The notes: generated from the sequence alone by a model not told the origin. Counted from the first letter of the stretch, positions 28,007-36,141 are shown. The stretch: 64,000 nucleotides of DNA from Chitinophaga arvensicola (GCF_900110835.1 NZ_FOJG01000002.1:372001-436000); one strand, 5' to 3'. Program-made: numbers and translations.

Positions 28007-28204
28007 ATGCCCAAAGTAAAGACACATTCCCGTGCCAAGAAAACGTTCAAGGTTGGTGGGAACGGACAGATTAAGCGGTTCATGGCCTTCAAAAGCCACT
28101 TACTGACCAAGAAATCTACGAAAAGAAAACGTAGCTTAAGAGGTAGTACACTGGTTCATGAAGCAAATCTTAACCTCGTTAAGAGAATGCTCGGAATGCG
28201 CTAG
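28007..28204 (+). CDS. rpmI: 50S ribosomal protein bL35
   Basis: This 65-residue, strongly basic protein is a component of the large ribosomal subunit. The N-terminus MPKVKTHSRAKKTFKV, the central RFMAFKSHLLTKKSTKRKRSLRG and full length are typical of bL35. rplT follows 49 bp downstream, forming the conserved rpmI-rplT pair. In most bacteria infC directly precedes it; here infC is 26 kb away and rpmI has its own -7 element. Confidence 0.98.
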   Translation: MPKVKTHSRAKKTFKVGGNGQIKRFMAFKSHLLTKKSTKRKRSLRGSTLVHEANLNLVKRMLGMR

Positions 28205-28252
28205 TATCTGTCAAAAGAATCGAATTTTATAACCTGAGAAAAAACAAAGCAA

Positions 28253-28597
28253 ATGCCTCGTTCAGTTAATGCCGTAGCTTCAAGAGCCCGGAGAAAAAGG
28301 ATCTTAAAGCAAGCCAAAGGCTTCTACGGTAAAAGAAAAAATGTTTACACAGTAGCGAAGAACGTTCTGGAAAAAGGACTCACTTATAGCTATGTTGGTC
28401 GTAAATTAAAGAAAAGAAACTACCGCCAGCTGTGGATCGCCCGTATCAACGCTGCTGTTAGAGCAGAAGGGTTGACCTATTCTGTGTTTATGAACAAATT
28501 AGCCGGTAAAAATATCGACCTGAACAGAAAAGTTCTGGCTGATCTGGCTATGAATGAACCAGAAACATTTAAAGCACTGGTAGCTTCTGTAAAGTAA
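28253..28597 (+). CDS. rplT: 50S ribosomal protein bL20
   Basis: This 114-residue ribosomal protein binds 23S rRNA early in 50S assembly and, in some bacteria, represses its own operon through the leader RNA. The N-terminal helix MPRSVNAVASRARRKRILKQAKGFYG and the later KKRNYRQLWIARINAAVR are diagnostic. It is co-transcribed with rpmI. Its stop codon is only three bases from the stop of the convergent ispE, so its terminator lies inside ispE coding sequence. Confidence 0.98.
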   Translation: MPRSVNAVASRARRKRILKQAKGFYGKRKNVYTVAKNVLEKGLTYSYVGRKLKKRNYRQLWIARINAAVRAEGLTYSVFMNKLAGKNIDLNRKVLADLAMNEPETFKALVASVK

Positions 28598-28600
28598 GAC

Positions 28601-29413
28601 TTACCTGATAGTAAATACCCGATAGCTGGCATCCCACAAGATGTCAGCTATTTTGTTTTTAGGAAAGATGCCCAACACTGCGGAGCCACTACCACTCATC
28701 GTAGCATAAACCGCACCTCCCTTATACATTTCTTCTTTTATCTCTGCCAGTACCGGATGTGCCTGAAATACCGGTGCTTCAAAATCATTCGTCATAATCC
28801 CTTTCCATGTTTCCACCGGCTGACCTATCAGTTCCCGTAACGAATAAGTGGCAGCTTTGGGTGTAAGTTGCTGAAAAGCCCAACCTGTATTTACATGAAT
28901 ACCCGGGTGTACCAGCAGAAAAGAATACCCCGAAAGGTCCAGCGCCACTGTTTCCATGATTTCACCCCGCCCCGTAGCATAGCAAGGCTTGTTCACGATG
29001 AAAAAAGGACAATCACTGCCCAGTCTGGCGGCATAGTCTACCAGCGCTGCTTCCCCGATGCCCAGCTGAAACTTCTGGTTGAGCAGTTGCAACATAAACG
29101 CCGCATCGGAAGAACCTCCGCCCAAACCAGCACCAATCGGAATGTTTTTCAGCAGGTGGATATTCACCAGCGGTAAAGCCGGAAAATCCTGCTGCAATAA
29201 ATGAAATGCTTTTACACAAAGGTTATCGGCCGTGTTACCCGGCACCGCAATACCACTACTTTCAAATTGAAGGGCAGTGGAGTCGGAGAGTACCTCCAGC
29301 GCATCTGTAACCGGCAGGGGATAGAATACGGTTTCCAGGTCATGAAAGCCATCCGGACGCTTACGCGTAATATGTAAGCCCAGGTTTATTTTACAGTTGG
29401 GAAATACAATCAT
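28601..29413 (-). CDS. ispE: 4-diphosphocytidyl-2-C-methyl-D-erythritol kinase
   Basis: IspE phosphorylates CDP-methylerythritol with ATP in the non-mevalonate isoprenoid pathway. The GHMP-kinase fold shows in the N-terminal NCKINLGL (conserved Lys and Asn), the glycine-rich ATP loop PIGAGLGGGSSDAA at residues ~92-105, GSDCPFF, and the C-terminal ATMSGSGSAVLGIF. I chose the internal start MIVFPNCKIN, since the preceding seven residues are not part of the family. The 270-residue length is normal. It follows the DUF151 gene on the same strand after a 78-bp gap, and overlaps a terminator for the convergent rplT. Confidence 0.95.
   Translation of the reverse strand: MIVFPNCKINLGLHITRKRPDGFHDLETVFYPLPVTDALEVLSDSTALQFESSGIAVPGNTADNLCVKAFHLLQQDFPALPLVNIHLLKNIPIGAGLGGGSSDAAFMLQLLNQKFQLGIGEAALVDYAARLGSDCPFFIVNKPCYATGRGEIMETVALDLSGYSFLLVHPGIHVNTGWAFQQLTPKAATYSLRELIGQPVETWKGIMTNDFEAPVFQAHPVLAEIKEEMYKGGAVYATMSGSGSAVLGIFPKNKIADILWDASYRVFTIR
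28622..28660 (+). terminator. rpmI-rplT terminator embedded in the 3' end of ispE
   Basis: ATAGCTGGCAT (28622-28632) pairs with ATGTCAGCTAT (28641-28651) with one wobble-type position and is followed by a TTTTGTTTTT tract. It lies 25 bp past the rplT stop and inside the ispE coding region on the other strand. Confidence 0.7.
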
Positions 29414-29491
29414 GTATTGTTCATTGCATAGCAAACCAACAGCTGAAGTCTTTACACTGCCGGCTGTTGGAAGGATAATATGAAATAGAAA

Positions 29492-30091
29492 TTACTTGCT
29501 TTTGCGGCTGTTGATTTCATCGCGGATCGCGATGGCCCGGATATAGTCTTCCTGTTCCAGCACTTCCTGCAAAAGAGTGGTTAACTCCTCTACATTCATT
29601 GCTTTCAGGTCGTCTTCCACACCTTTCTCATGTTCAGAAATTGTTGGGGTCACCGGTTTATTGGCTTTTTTGCCGGCAGGATCATCCAATAAAATGCCTG
29701 CACTGTTGAGGATATTTTCAAAAGTGTAGATAGGACACCCAAAACGAACGGCAAGCGCAAGCGCATCTGAGGTTCTGGAGTCAATCTCTATTGTTTCGTC
29801 GTTGTTAGAACAGATAAGCTTGGAGTAAAAAATACCTTCCTGCAGATTACTGATGACCACCTCCTGCAATTCAACATTGAAGGCGTTCATGAAGTTTTTC
29901 ATCAGGTCGTGTGTTAAAGGCCGGCTGGGTTGCATTTTTTCCAGAGCTACTGCAATCGCCTGCGCTTCAAAGCCACCAATCACAATAGGCAAACGGCGTA
30001 ATCCGTTTACTTCTCCCAGTACCACGGCATATGAATGAGTCTGCGTAATGCTGTGCGATAAAGCAACTATTTCCAGTTCTATTTTTCTCAT
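29492..30091 (-). CDS. DUF151 bifunctional-nuclease-family protein with UVR motif
   Basis: The 199-residue cytoplasmic protein has a DUF151 domain (about 1-135), including LPIVIGGFEAQAIAVALE and DSRTSDALALAVRFGCPI, and a C-terminal UVR (UvrB/UvrC-like) helical hairpin at about 160-195 (LTTLLQEVLEQEDYIRAIAIRDEI). DUF151 proteins have been described as nucleases in plants and some bacteria, but the bacterial role is poorly defined. The gene lies downstream of etfB-etfA on the same strand, separated by an inverted repeat. I recall this neighbourhood as common in Bacteroidota. Nuclease activity is not demonstrable from sequence. Confidence 0.85.
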   Translation of the reverse strand: MRKIELEIVALSHSITQTHSYAVVLGEVNGLRRLPIVIGGFEAQAIAVALEKMQPSRPLTHDLMKNFMNAFNVELQEVVISNLQEGIFYSKLICSNNDETIEIDSRTSDALALAVRFGCPIYTFENILNSAGILLDDPAGKKANKPVTPTISEHEKGVEDDLKAMNVEELTTLLQEVLEQEDYIRAIAIRDEINSRKSK

Positions 30092-30189
30092 ATCTGTCTT
30101 GCGTTGTCGCTGAATAGTTTGTAAGACCGTGAAGTTAGAAAAATATTCCTTATCTAAAAAAAATCTATAATGATAAATGTATGATATAA

Positions 30190-30274
30190 GAATTACAATG
30201 CAAGAATCACGGATGATGGATCAACACGATCTTAAAATTTGAAACAATCATCCGTAATTCTTGTATTGTAATCC
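30190..30274. repeat. Imperfect 28-bp inverted repeat between etfA and DUF151 genes
   Basis: The left arm (30190-30217) and right arm (30247-30274) are complementary over 28 bp with about three mismatches, separated by 29 bp. The arms contain the core AATCACGGATGAT and its inverse. It lacks a tight T-run, so it may be a dispersed extragenic palindrome rather than a standard terminator. Confidence 0.7.
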
Positions 30275-30281
30275 TGCATTT

Positions 30282-31250
30282 CTAACTTTTCAGTTTTTTA
30301 ACCGCTTCTGTCAGCTTAGGCACTACTTCAAACGCATCGCCTACGATGCCATAGTCTGCCGCTTTAAAGAAAGGCGCTTCCGGGTCCTTGTTGATCACTA
30401 CGATCACCTTACTACCATTTACACCGGCGAGGTGCTGTATGGCCCCTGAAATGCCTACTGCAATATAAAGATTTGGCCGCACGGTTAAACCAGTCTGACC
30501 CACATGTTCATGATGCGGACGCCAGCCGGCATCTGCTACCGGACGGGAACTGGCAGTAGCTGCCCCCAGCGACTTAGCCAGGTCTTCCAGTATGCCCCAG
30601 TTTTCAGGTCCTTTCATACCACGGCCACCACTCACAATGATCTCTGCTTCTGTCAGTGGAATATCGCCGCTTACCGTTTCCGTACGCACCACTTTTACCT
30701 TGAAATCCGCATCGCTGATAGCCGGAGAGAAGGCCTCTACAGTAGCCGTAGCGGTGCCTGGAGCAACCGGGAACGTATTGGGGATGATAGCGATTACTTT
30801 CTTTTCAGAAGTGATATTGATATTGGCAAACGCCTTACCGGAGAATACATTTTTCTTTACCACAAAACCATTACTGGTATCGGGGTAGGAGATAGCACCC
30901 GCTACCAGACCGGCTTTCAGACGGGCAGATACTCGTGGTGCAATCGCTTTACCGTCAAAATTGTGCGGGAAAATGATCACTTTACTGCCTTCTTTTTCTG
31001 CTGCTTCCGCTATCGCTTTCGTATATACGATACTTTCTACTTCATGTAAGCGGGCATCCGCCGCATGCAATACCTTCTGTGCACCATAATTACCAAGCGC
31101 AGTCAGTTCGGCCGCATCTACCGGACCCAGTACCAGCGCAGTGGCAGTGGTACCCAGTTGTTCCGCTACTTTGGCGCCGTATTGTATTGCTTCCAGTGCC
31201 GCTTTCTTGATTTTACCCTGTGCCTGATCGGCAAATATTAATATAGACAT
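30282..31250 (-). CDS. etfA: Electron transfer flavoprotein alpha subunit
   Basis: EtfA carries the FAD of the electron transfer flavoprotein, which passes electrons from acyl-CoA and other dehydrogenases to ETF:quinone oxidoreductase. The 322-residue length is normal. The N-terminal nucleotide-binding-like domain runs to about 190, and the conserved FAD-binding C-terminal domain contains SGGRGMKGPENW, the arginine-containing SRPVADAGWRPHHEHVGQTG, ISGAIQHLAGV and the closing INKDPEAPFFKAADYGIVGD. It lies 36 bp after etfB and forms an operon with it. No bifurcating-ETF features are obvious. Confidence 0.96.
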   Translation of the reverse strand: MSILIFADQAQGKIKKAALEAIQYGAKVAEQLGTTATALVLGPVDAAELTALGNYGAQKVLHAADARLHEVESIVYTKAIAEAAEKEGSKVIIFPHNFDGKAIAPRVSARLKAGLVAGAISYPDTSNGFVVKKNVFSGKAFANINITSEKKVIAIIPNTFPVAPGTATATVEAFSPAISDADFKVKVVRTETVSGDIPLTEAEIIVSGGRGMKGPENWGILEDLAKSLGAATASSRPVADAGWRPHHEHVGQTGLTVRPNLYIAVGISGAIQHLAGVNGSKVIVVINKDPEAPFFKAADYGIVGDAFEVVPKLTEAVKKLKS

Positions 31251-31286
31251 GAATAATTTAATTAGTAGTTGAAAGATAGTTTACCC

Positions 31287-32027
31287 TTAGATCACCTTTG
31301 CTTCTTCATGCAGTAACTTCACCAGCTCTTCTACATTGTCGGGGCTGATGAGTTTAACACCGGCTTTCGCAGGTGGCAGTTCAAAACTGACTACTGCAGT
31401 AAGTGCATCTGCGGCAACAGGTTCTACTACTGTCAGGGGCTTGGTTCTGGCGGCCATAATACCGCGCATGTTGGGGATCCGGGCTTCTGCCATTCCCTTC
31501 TGGCAGGAAACAACCACCGGCAGCGATACTTCGCAAACTTCTTCACCACCTTCTATTTCCCGGTTAACAGTAGCCACCGTACCATTCAGGTCGAATTTGG
31601 CAGCGATAGATACATAGGGCAGTTCCAGCAGTTCCGCCACCATGCCGCCTATTCCGGAGCCATTGTAATCAATGGTTTCCTTACCGGTGAATATAATATC
31701 GTATTGTTTATCCTTCGCATGTGCAGCTATCTGCGATGCAATGTAATAACTGTCTGCACTATCCGCATTTACACGGAATGCCTCATCTCCGCCCAGCGCC
31801 AGCGCTTTACGGATAATCGGATCGCAATCTGCTCCGCCAACCGTGATCAGATGCAGATCAGCACCTATGGTTTCTTTCAGCTCCAGCGCCCTTACTAATG
31901 CATACCATTCGTCGTATGGGTTAATAATAAACTGTACCCCAGCCTCATTGAATTTCGTGTTATTGTCCGTGAAAGCTATTTTTGCAGTCGTGTCCGGAGT
32001 TTTGCTGATACATACTAAAATCTTCAT
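31287..32027 (-). CDS. etfB: Electron transfer flavoprotein beta subunit
   Basis: EtfB is the partner of EtfA and normally binds AMP. The 246 residues begin MKILVCISKTPDTTAKIAF. Conserved segments are INPYDEWYALVRALELKE, FTGKETIDYNGSGIGGMVAELL and SLPVVVSCQKGMAEARIPNMRGIMAA, which are typical of the family. Its start lies 37 bp before a -7 element. Together with etfA it probably serves beta-oxidation or branched-chain amino-acid catabolism; no dehydrogenase gene is adjacent to say which. Confidence 0.96.
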   Translation of the reverse strand: MKILVCISKTPDTTAKIAFTDNNTKFNEAGVQFIINPYDEWYALVRALELKETIGADLHLITVGGADCDPIIRKALALGGDEAFRVNADSADSYYIASQIAAHAKDKQYDIIFTGKETIDYNGSGIGGMVAELLELPYVSIAAKFDLNGTVATVNREIEGGEEVCEVSLPVVVSCQKGMAEARIPNMRGIMAARTKPLTVVEPVAADALTAVVSFELPPAKAGVKLISPDNVEELVKLLHEEAKVI

Positions 32028-32063
32028 GGCCTTAAACTGTTTTATTTAAAAATGCGGTAATAG

Positions 32064-32090
32064 CAAATATATTTAAATAATGTAAGCCAA
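32064..32090 (-). promoter_or_regulatory. Promoter of the etfB-etfA operon
   Basis: On the minus strand TATATTTG (complement of 32064-32071) matches TAnnTTTG; a TTG (complement of 32088-32090) lies about 16 bp upstream. The spacing is shorter than the 19 bp seen at other promoters here. Confidence 0.5.
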
Positions 32091-32163
32091 CCGCAGGTGG
32101 TGAAGATGATTTTAATCAGTCGCAATTTCCAACATATTGAACAATTAAATAATAACAAAAGGA

Positions 32164-32475
32164 ATGGACAGAATCGAACAAATAAAGCAGTTCCTGGTAG
32201 CAACCCCTAACGACAGCTTCCTGAAACATGCGCTGGCACTGGAATACATAAAGCTGAATGACGACGCTGCTGCCCGGCAACTGTTTGAAGAACTCCTGGC
32301 CCACGAGCCCGGTTATGTCGGTTCCTATTATCACCTGGGCAAGTTACTGGAACGTGCAGGCGATAATGCCGCCGCTATCAGCACCTATGAAAAGGGGATG
32401 GAGATGGCCAAAGCAGGGAACGAAAGACACGCATACAACGAATTACAGTCGGCCTACGAAGACCTGGTGTACTGA
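32164..32475 (+). CDS. Small TPR protein
   Basis: This 103-residue cytoplasmic protein is built of about two to three tetratricopeptide repeats. The clearest are DSFLKHALALEYIKLNDDAAARQLFEELL (about 18-46) and YVGSYYHLGKLLERAGDNAAAISTYEKGM (about 51-79). It has no signal peptide or catalytic motif, so a protein-interaction role is likely. It ends 24 bp before tilS on the same strand and may be co-transcribed with it, but no functional link to tRNA modification is visible. Confidence 0.8.
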   Translation: MDRIEQIKQFLVATPNDSFLKHALALEYIKLNDDAAARQLFEELLAHEPGYVGSYYHLGKLLERAGDNAAAISTYEKGMEMAKAGNERHAYNELQSAYEDLVY

Positions 32476-32499
32476 TATTATTAATCCAACCAACAACGG

Positions 32500-33837
32500 A
32501 TGCCTCAACATTTAGTAACTGATTTTACTGCTGATATTTCCCGCCGGCAATTATTTGACCCTGCACAAAAAGTGCTGCTGGCCGTTAGTGGCGGGGTAGA
32601 TTCTATCGTGATGGCCTGGCTGTTTAAACAGGCGGGTTACCGCGCCGGAATTGCGCATTGTAATTTTCAACTGCGGGGAGAAGAGTCGGAGCGCGATGAA
32701 GCATTGGTACGACAAATGGCCGCCACACTGGAGCTGCCGCTCCATGTCGTAAAATTTGATACCAACGCTTATGTCGCCGAGCACCGCGTCAGCATACAGG
32801 TGGCGGCCAGGGAACTGCGCTACCAATGGCTGGAAGAAGTGCGCACCACCGGCGGATACGCGTACATTGCTACCGCACATCATATGCAGGACAGTGTGGA
32901 AACCGCATTGATGAACTTCACCAAAGGCACCGGTATCGCCGGTTTGCACGGGATCCTCCCCAAACAGGAACAACTGATCCGCCCTTTGTTATTTACCGAA
33001 AAGGATCGCCTGGTGGCTTATGCCGCCATGAATAATATTCCCTTTGCAGAAGATAGTTCCAATATAACGGATAAGTATACACGTAACTATTTCCGGCACC
33101 AGGTGATACCCCGTTTACAGGAAGCATTTCCCGGTGCAGTAAAAAATATGGCTGCTACGATTGAGCGCATGAAAGAGGCGGAAATCCTCTACCAGGAAGC
33201 GATGGAAAGGCATCGTAAACGTCTTTTGTTTCAGGAAGGGGATACCTGGAAGGTACCCGTGTTGAAGTTACAGAAAACGATTCCGCTGCAAACCATTGCG
33301 TGGGAACTGTTTCGTCCTTTCGGTTGCACTTCTGCCCAGACCCCGCAGGTATTGGGTTTGCTGGAGAGCGAATCCGGCAGGTATGTGGATACTGCCACCC
33401 ATCGTATTGTCCGTAACCGCCAGTGGTTGCTGGTAACACCGCTAACCAGTGAGGCGTCGCCACTCGTGGTGATTGAACCGGGGCAGGCACATATTCATTT
33501 TGGCGGCGGACAGTTACAGATCCGGGAACAGGAGAGGGGACAGCTCGCTATTCCCACTGCAGCTGAAATAGCCTGGCTTGATGCCGCCCAGGTAAGTTTT
33601 CCGCTGATCCTGAGAAAATGGAAACAGGGCGATTACTTCTATCCACTGGGGATGCCTAAGAAGAAAAAAGTAAGCCGCTTCCTGATCGATCAGAAATTAT
33701 CGATGCCGCAAAAAGAAAATGTATGGGTACTTGAATCCAACAAACGTATTGTGTGGCTGGTGGGAATGCGGGTGGACGACCGCGTGAAAATTACGCCAAA
33801 AACAAAGACCATACTCAGTATTACTTTCTCAAAATAA
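32500..33837 (+). CDS. tilS: tRNA(Ile)-lysidine synthase
   Basis: TilS attaches lysine to C34 of the tRNA-Ile(CAU) anticodon in an ATP-dependent reaction, changing its identity from Met to Ile. The 445-residue protein has the PP-loop SGGVDS at residues 30-35, IAHCNFQLRGEESERDE, the TAHHMQDSVETALMNFTKGTGIAGL region and the C-terminal TilS domain with PLILRKWKQGDYFYPLGMPKKKKVSRF. Length is typical of the two-domain form. The gene follows the TPR gene after 24 bp and ends at its own terminator. Confidence 0.96.
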   Translation: MPQHLVTDFTADISRRQLFDPAQKVLLAVSGGVDSIVMAWLFKQAGYRAGIAHCNFQLRGEESERDEALVRQMAATLELPLHVVKFDTNAYVAEHRVSIQVAARELRYQWLEEVRTTGGYAYIATAHHMQDSVETALMNFTKGTGIAGLHGILPKQEQLIRPLLFTEKDRLVAYAAMNNIPFAEDSSNITDKYTRNYFRHQVIPRLQEAFPGAVKNMAATIERMKEAEILYQEAMERHRKRLLFQEGDTWKVPVLKLQKTIPLQTIAWELFRPFGCTSAQTPQVLGLLESESGRYVDTATHRIVRNRQWLLVTPLTSEASPLVVIEPGQAHIHFGGGQLQIREQERGQLAIPTAAEIAWLDAAQVSFPLILRKWKQGDYFYPLGMPKKKKVSRFLIDQKLSMPQKENVWVLESNKRIVWLVGMRVDDRVKITPKTKTILSITFSK

Positions 33838-33839
33838 TA

Positions 33840-33869
33840 AAAGCATGCAGCTTACCAGCTGCATGCTTT
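33840..33869 (+). terminator. Terminator of tilS
   Basis: A perfect 12-bp stem, AAAGCATGCAGC / GCTGCATGCTTT, with a 6-nt loop lies right after the tilS stop. The T-run is short. Confidence 0.75.
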
Positions 33870-33893
33870 AGTTGCTTTATTCCGATAATGATG

Positions 33894-34514
33894 CTATACA
33901 AACTGGGAACGATGGGTCAGCATATACATAAAGGCGGTACCCAGCTCCGGACGTACCAGCAGCGGAAATACAATCCCAAATAAAGCGCCCCACATATGCG
34001 CGTCATGATTCACATTGCCACCGCCTTTACGGGACATATAAGCAGAAATACCGAGGAACAACACGCCATATAATACCGCAGGAATCGGGAAGAAGAATAC
34101 ATAAATAGTACTCCAAGGACTTACAATGATCGCGGTAAATACAATCGCGGAGATGGCTCCTGAAGCCCCCAGGGAAGAGTAATTGGAATTATTCCGGTGT
34201 TTGATATAAGAAGGAATATTGGCGACAATAATCCCCAGCAGGTAGTATAAAATAAATATCAGCTTGCTCTGAAACAATTGCATAAACACCGCCTCGATAC
34301 TTCTGCCAAAGAAATACAAAGTGATCATATTAAAAAGCAGGTGCTGGAAATCGGCATGTACAAATCCGGATGTGATAAAGCGGTAGTATTGTTTGTAGTG
34401 CTTTACCATATAAGGCTGTAAACTCATTTTATCCAGTTGGTCATAGTTCTGGAGAGCAGTATAGGATACCAGGCAGGTAATGATAATAATAACCAAACTT
34501 ATTGAAAGCGTCAT
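33894..34514 (-). CDS. Rhomboid-family intramembrane serine protease
   Basis: Rhomboids cut transmembrane substrates within the membrane. The 206-residue protein has about six hydrophobic segments. Family signatures are the nucleophile Ser118 in GASGA, His173 in NHDAHMWGALFG as the second catalytic residue, and the upstream HxxxN element (His58 to Asn62) in ADFQHLLFNMITLYFFGR. All catalytic positions are present, so it is probably active. The gene runs convergent to tilS and is followed on its 5' side by rlmH on the same strand after 30 bp. The substrate is unknown. Confidence 0.93.
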   Translation of the reverse strand: MTLSISLVIIIITCLVSYTALQNYDQLDKMSLQPYMVKHYKQYYRFITSGFVHADFQHLLFNMITLYFFGRSIEAVFMQLFQSKLIFILYYLLGIIVANIPSYIKHRNNSNYSSLGASGAISAIVFTAIIVSPWSTIYVFFFPIPAVLYGVLFLGISAYMSRKGGGNVNHDAHMWGALFGIVFPLLVRPELGTAFMYMLTHRSQFV

Positions 34515-34544
34515 ATAACCGGTTTATTTAGATAGTAAATGTAC

Positions 34545-35018
34545 TTATTGATGGTGATACTTTTCCCTGTTTAATACGGTATAGGCACGATAAAGCTGTT
34601 CTGCAAAAATAAGTCGTACCAACTGATGCGGGAAGGTAAGTGGCGATAACGACATTTTCAGCTGCGCTCTTTGCAACACGGCCTCGTCGATCCCGAACGC
34701 ACCGCCAATCAGGATGATCAGCTGCCGGGTGCCGGCATTGTTACGTTGTTGCAGGAAATCGGCAAACTGCACGGTGGTCATCATCTTTCCTTTTTCGTCC
34801 AGCGCCAGCAGAAAATCGGTTGGCTGCAACATGTCCAGGATAATTTTTGCTTCCTGTTTTTTCAGTTCGGGAACAGATAAACTGGCAGCCTGTTTTACGG
34901 TAGGGATCAGTTTTACCTCAAAATCCACGTAATGCTGCAATCGTTTCTGAAAAACAGCCATCCCATCCCTGATGTAGGGATCATGTTCTTTTCCTATGCT
35001 CCAGAGTTGAATTTTCAC
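34545..35018 (-). CDS. rlmH: 23S rRNA (pseudouridine1915-N3)-methyltransferase
   Basis: RlmH methylates pseudouridine 1915 in helix 69 of 23S rRNA on the assembled 70S ribosome. The 157 residues match the family length. SPOUT-fold features are LLALDEKGKMMTTVQFADFL, the SAM-site IILIGGAFGIDEAVLQRA, and the C-terminal LSPLTFPHQLVRLIFAEQLYRAY with the final REKYHHQ, the tail that forms part of the active site. It is the first gene of a likely two-gene unit with the rhomboid gene. Confidence 0.97.
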   Translation of the reverse strand: MKIQLWSIGKEHDPYIRDGMAVFQKRLQHYVDFEVKLIPTVKQAASLSVPELKKQEAKIILDMLQPTDFLLALDEKGKMMTTVQFADFLQQRNNAGTRQLIILIGGAFGIDEAVLQRAQLKMSLSPLTFPHQLVRLIFAEQLYRAYTVLNREKYHHQ

Positions 35019-35092
35019 TTCTTATAATAATTAAACAATTGCTGTAAAAGTAAGTGTAAATCAGAAGATTGCGGGAGTTTTTTTGCCAGGTA

Positions 35093-35123
35093 TTTGGTAT
35101 TTTCAAAAAATCACATACCTTTG
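35093..35123 (+). promoter_or_regulatory. Promoter of the first tRNA-Arg, TTTG-N19-TACCTTTG
   Basis: TTTG at 35093-35096 and TACCTTTG at 35116-35123 are separated by exactly 19 bp and lie 18 bp before the mature tRNA, consistent with a very short 5' leader. Confidence 0.8.
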
Positions 35124-35141
35124 CCATCCAATCAAATATAT

Positions 35142-35215
35142 GGCTCCGTAGCTCAATTGAATAGAGCATCTGACTACGGATCAGAAGGTTTCAGGTTTGA
35201 ATCCTGACGGGGTCA
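35142..35215 (+). tRNA. tRNA-Arg (anticodon ACG), type A copy 1
   Basis: A full cloverleaf can be drawn over 74 nt: acceptor GGCTCCG with CGGGGTC (G-U pairs allowed), D-stem GCTC/GAGC, anticodon stem TCTGA/TCAGA around loop CTACGGA, T-stem TCAGG/CCTGA with loop TTTGAAT, and discriminator A. The anticodon ACG would be modified to inosine and read CGU, CGC and CGA. CCA is not encoded. An identical copy lies on the minus strand at 36182-36255. Confidence 0.95.
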
Positions 35216-35216
35216 C

Positions 35217-35245
35217 AAAGGCGCAATTTACATTGCGCTTTTTTT
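35217..35245 (+). terminator. Terminator after tRNA-Arg type A copy 1
   Basis: The short stem GCGCAA/TTGCGC is followed by T7, immediately after the tRNA. Confidence 0.8.
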
Positions 35246-35246
35246 A

Positions 35247-35658
35247 TGTCTGCTACTTGCCATAAACGATATTTTCTTCGGCAGCTCCGGCCAGGTAGGC
35301 TGCCAACTGCTAACGCTGTGATCCGCCAGGGCCGCAGTTTTTTTTATGCCCTGTAAAAAGCATACTGATAACATATACCGCAAGACACCAGCTGTTTTTA
35401 TGCGTATATCTTTTTGGGGTATCAGGAAGTGCACTGATTGTGAAGACTGTAATAATCTATAGATAACAGCTATTTTATAGTGATGGGTTATCTGGCGCTA
35501 AACTATATTTTAGATAGGGCTTAACTAGGGCTGGGCTCTCAGGAAATCTGGCGGAAAAACGTGTTTTGCTTGTCTTGATATAGATTGTTATTTATATAGA
35601 TATAAAATTTATATATTGTAAATATTGCGCTGCGGCGTGTAACCCTTATACCTATACT
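35247..35658. other. Intergenic stretch without recognisable gene
   Basis: About 410 bp that become very AT-rich toward the right. A 68-residue minus-strand frame at its left end overlaps the tRNA terminator and shows no coding character. The right part probably holds the promoter of the next small gene, but no TAnnTTTG element could be placed. Confidence 0.5.
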
Positions 35659-35976
35659 ATGATATTTTTTTATGGCCGGAGAAGTCTGCTGATGAAATCC
35701 TTTCAGTTGACGGACATCGGTATTTTCAGTGATGTACCGGACTTTGTCCGTTTTGAACTACGACAGGAATATGCACACCTTTATTGGATTCCCTTTTTCC
35801 CTCTGGGCAAAATGTGGTGTGTGCGTAAATCAGATGATAAGTTGTATGAAGTAAGTAGTGAAGTATTGCCTTTGCTGAAAGCACTGCCACATCCAACTGT
35901 TTCCTGGATGGCCTTTTTAGGCCCTATATTACTGGCGGTAGTTTTTTTGCTTTTCCAAATTGGGGTGTTTAAGTAA
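35659..35976 (+). CDS. Small membrane-anchored protein between inverted tRNAs
   Basis: I do not recognise this 105-residue protein with certainty. The soluble part contains LYWIPFFPLGKMWCVRKSDDKLYEVSSE, similar to the WFTLFFIPIFPIGK-type segment of small zinc-ribbon-linked Bacteroidota proteins, but no paired cysteines are present, so the zinc ribbon appears to be missing. The last ~25 residues form one transmembrane helix. The start could also be the ATG at 35692. The gene is the only one between two inverted identical tRNA genes, and it ends before a strong hairpin. Confidence 0.55.
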   Translation: MIFFYGRRSLLMKSFQLTDIGIFSDVPDFVRFELRQEYAHLYWIPFFPLGKMWCVRKSDDKLYEVSSEVLPLLKALPHPTVSWMAFLGPILLAVVFLLFQIGVFK

Positions 35977-36008
35977 GTAGTTCAGACTTGAAATACAGGT
36001 CACTTTTT

Positions 36009-36052
36009 ATATCCGGTAAACGGTCGCTGGTCCGTCGTTTGCCGGATATTTT
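36009..36052 (+). terminator. Terminator of the small membrane-protein gene
   Basis: ATATCCGG(T)AAACG pairs with CGTTTGCCGGATAT around a loop of about 12 nt, followed by a T-rich tract. Confidence 0.8.
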
Positions 36053-36141
36053 TATTTGTGGTAAAGAGGAGAGGTGTTTACGTCTCACATCTTCCGGCAG
36101 TAAAAAAACGTATATGCTATTACGTTAGTCTTTGAGCGCAT

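Noticed and set aside
35228..35434. A 68-residue minus-strand frame next to the first tRNA
   Set aside because: It overlaps a tRNA terminator and has no coding signature.
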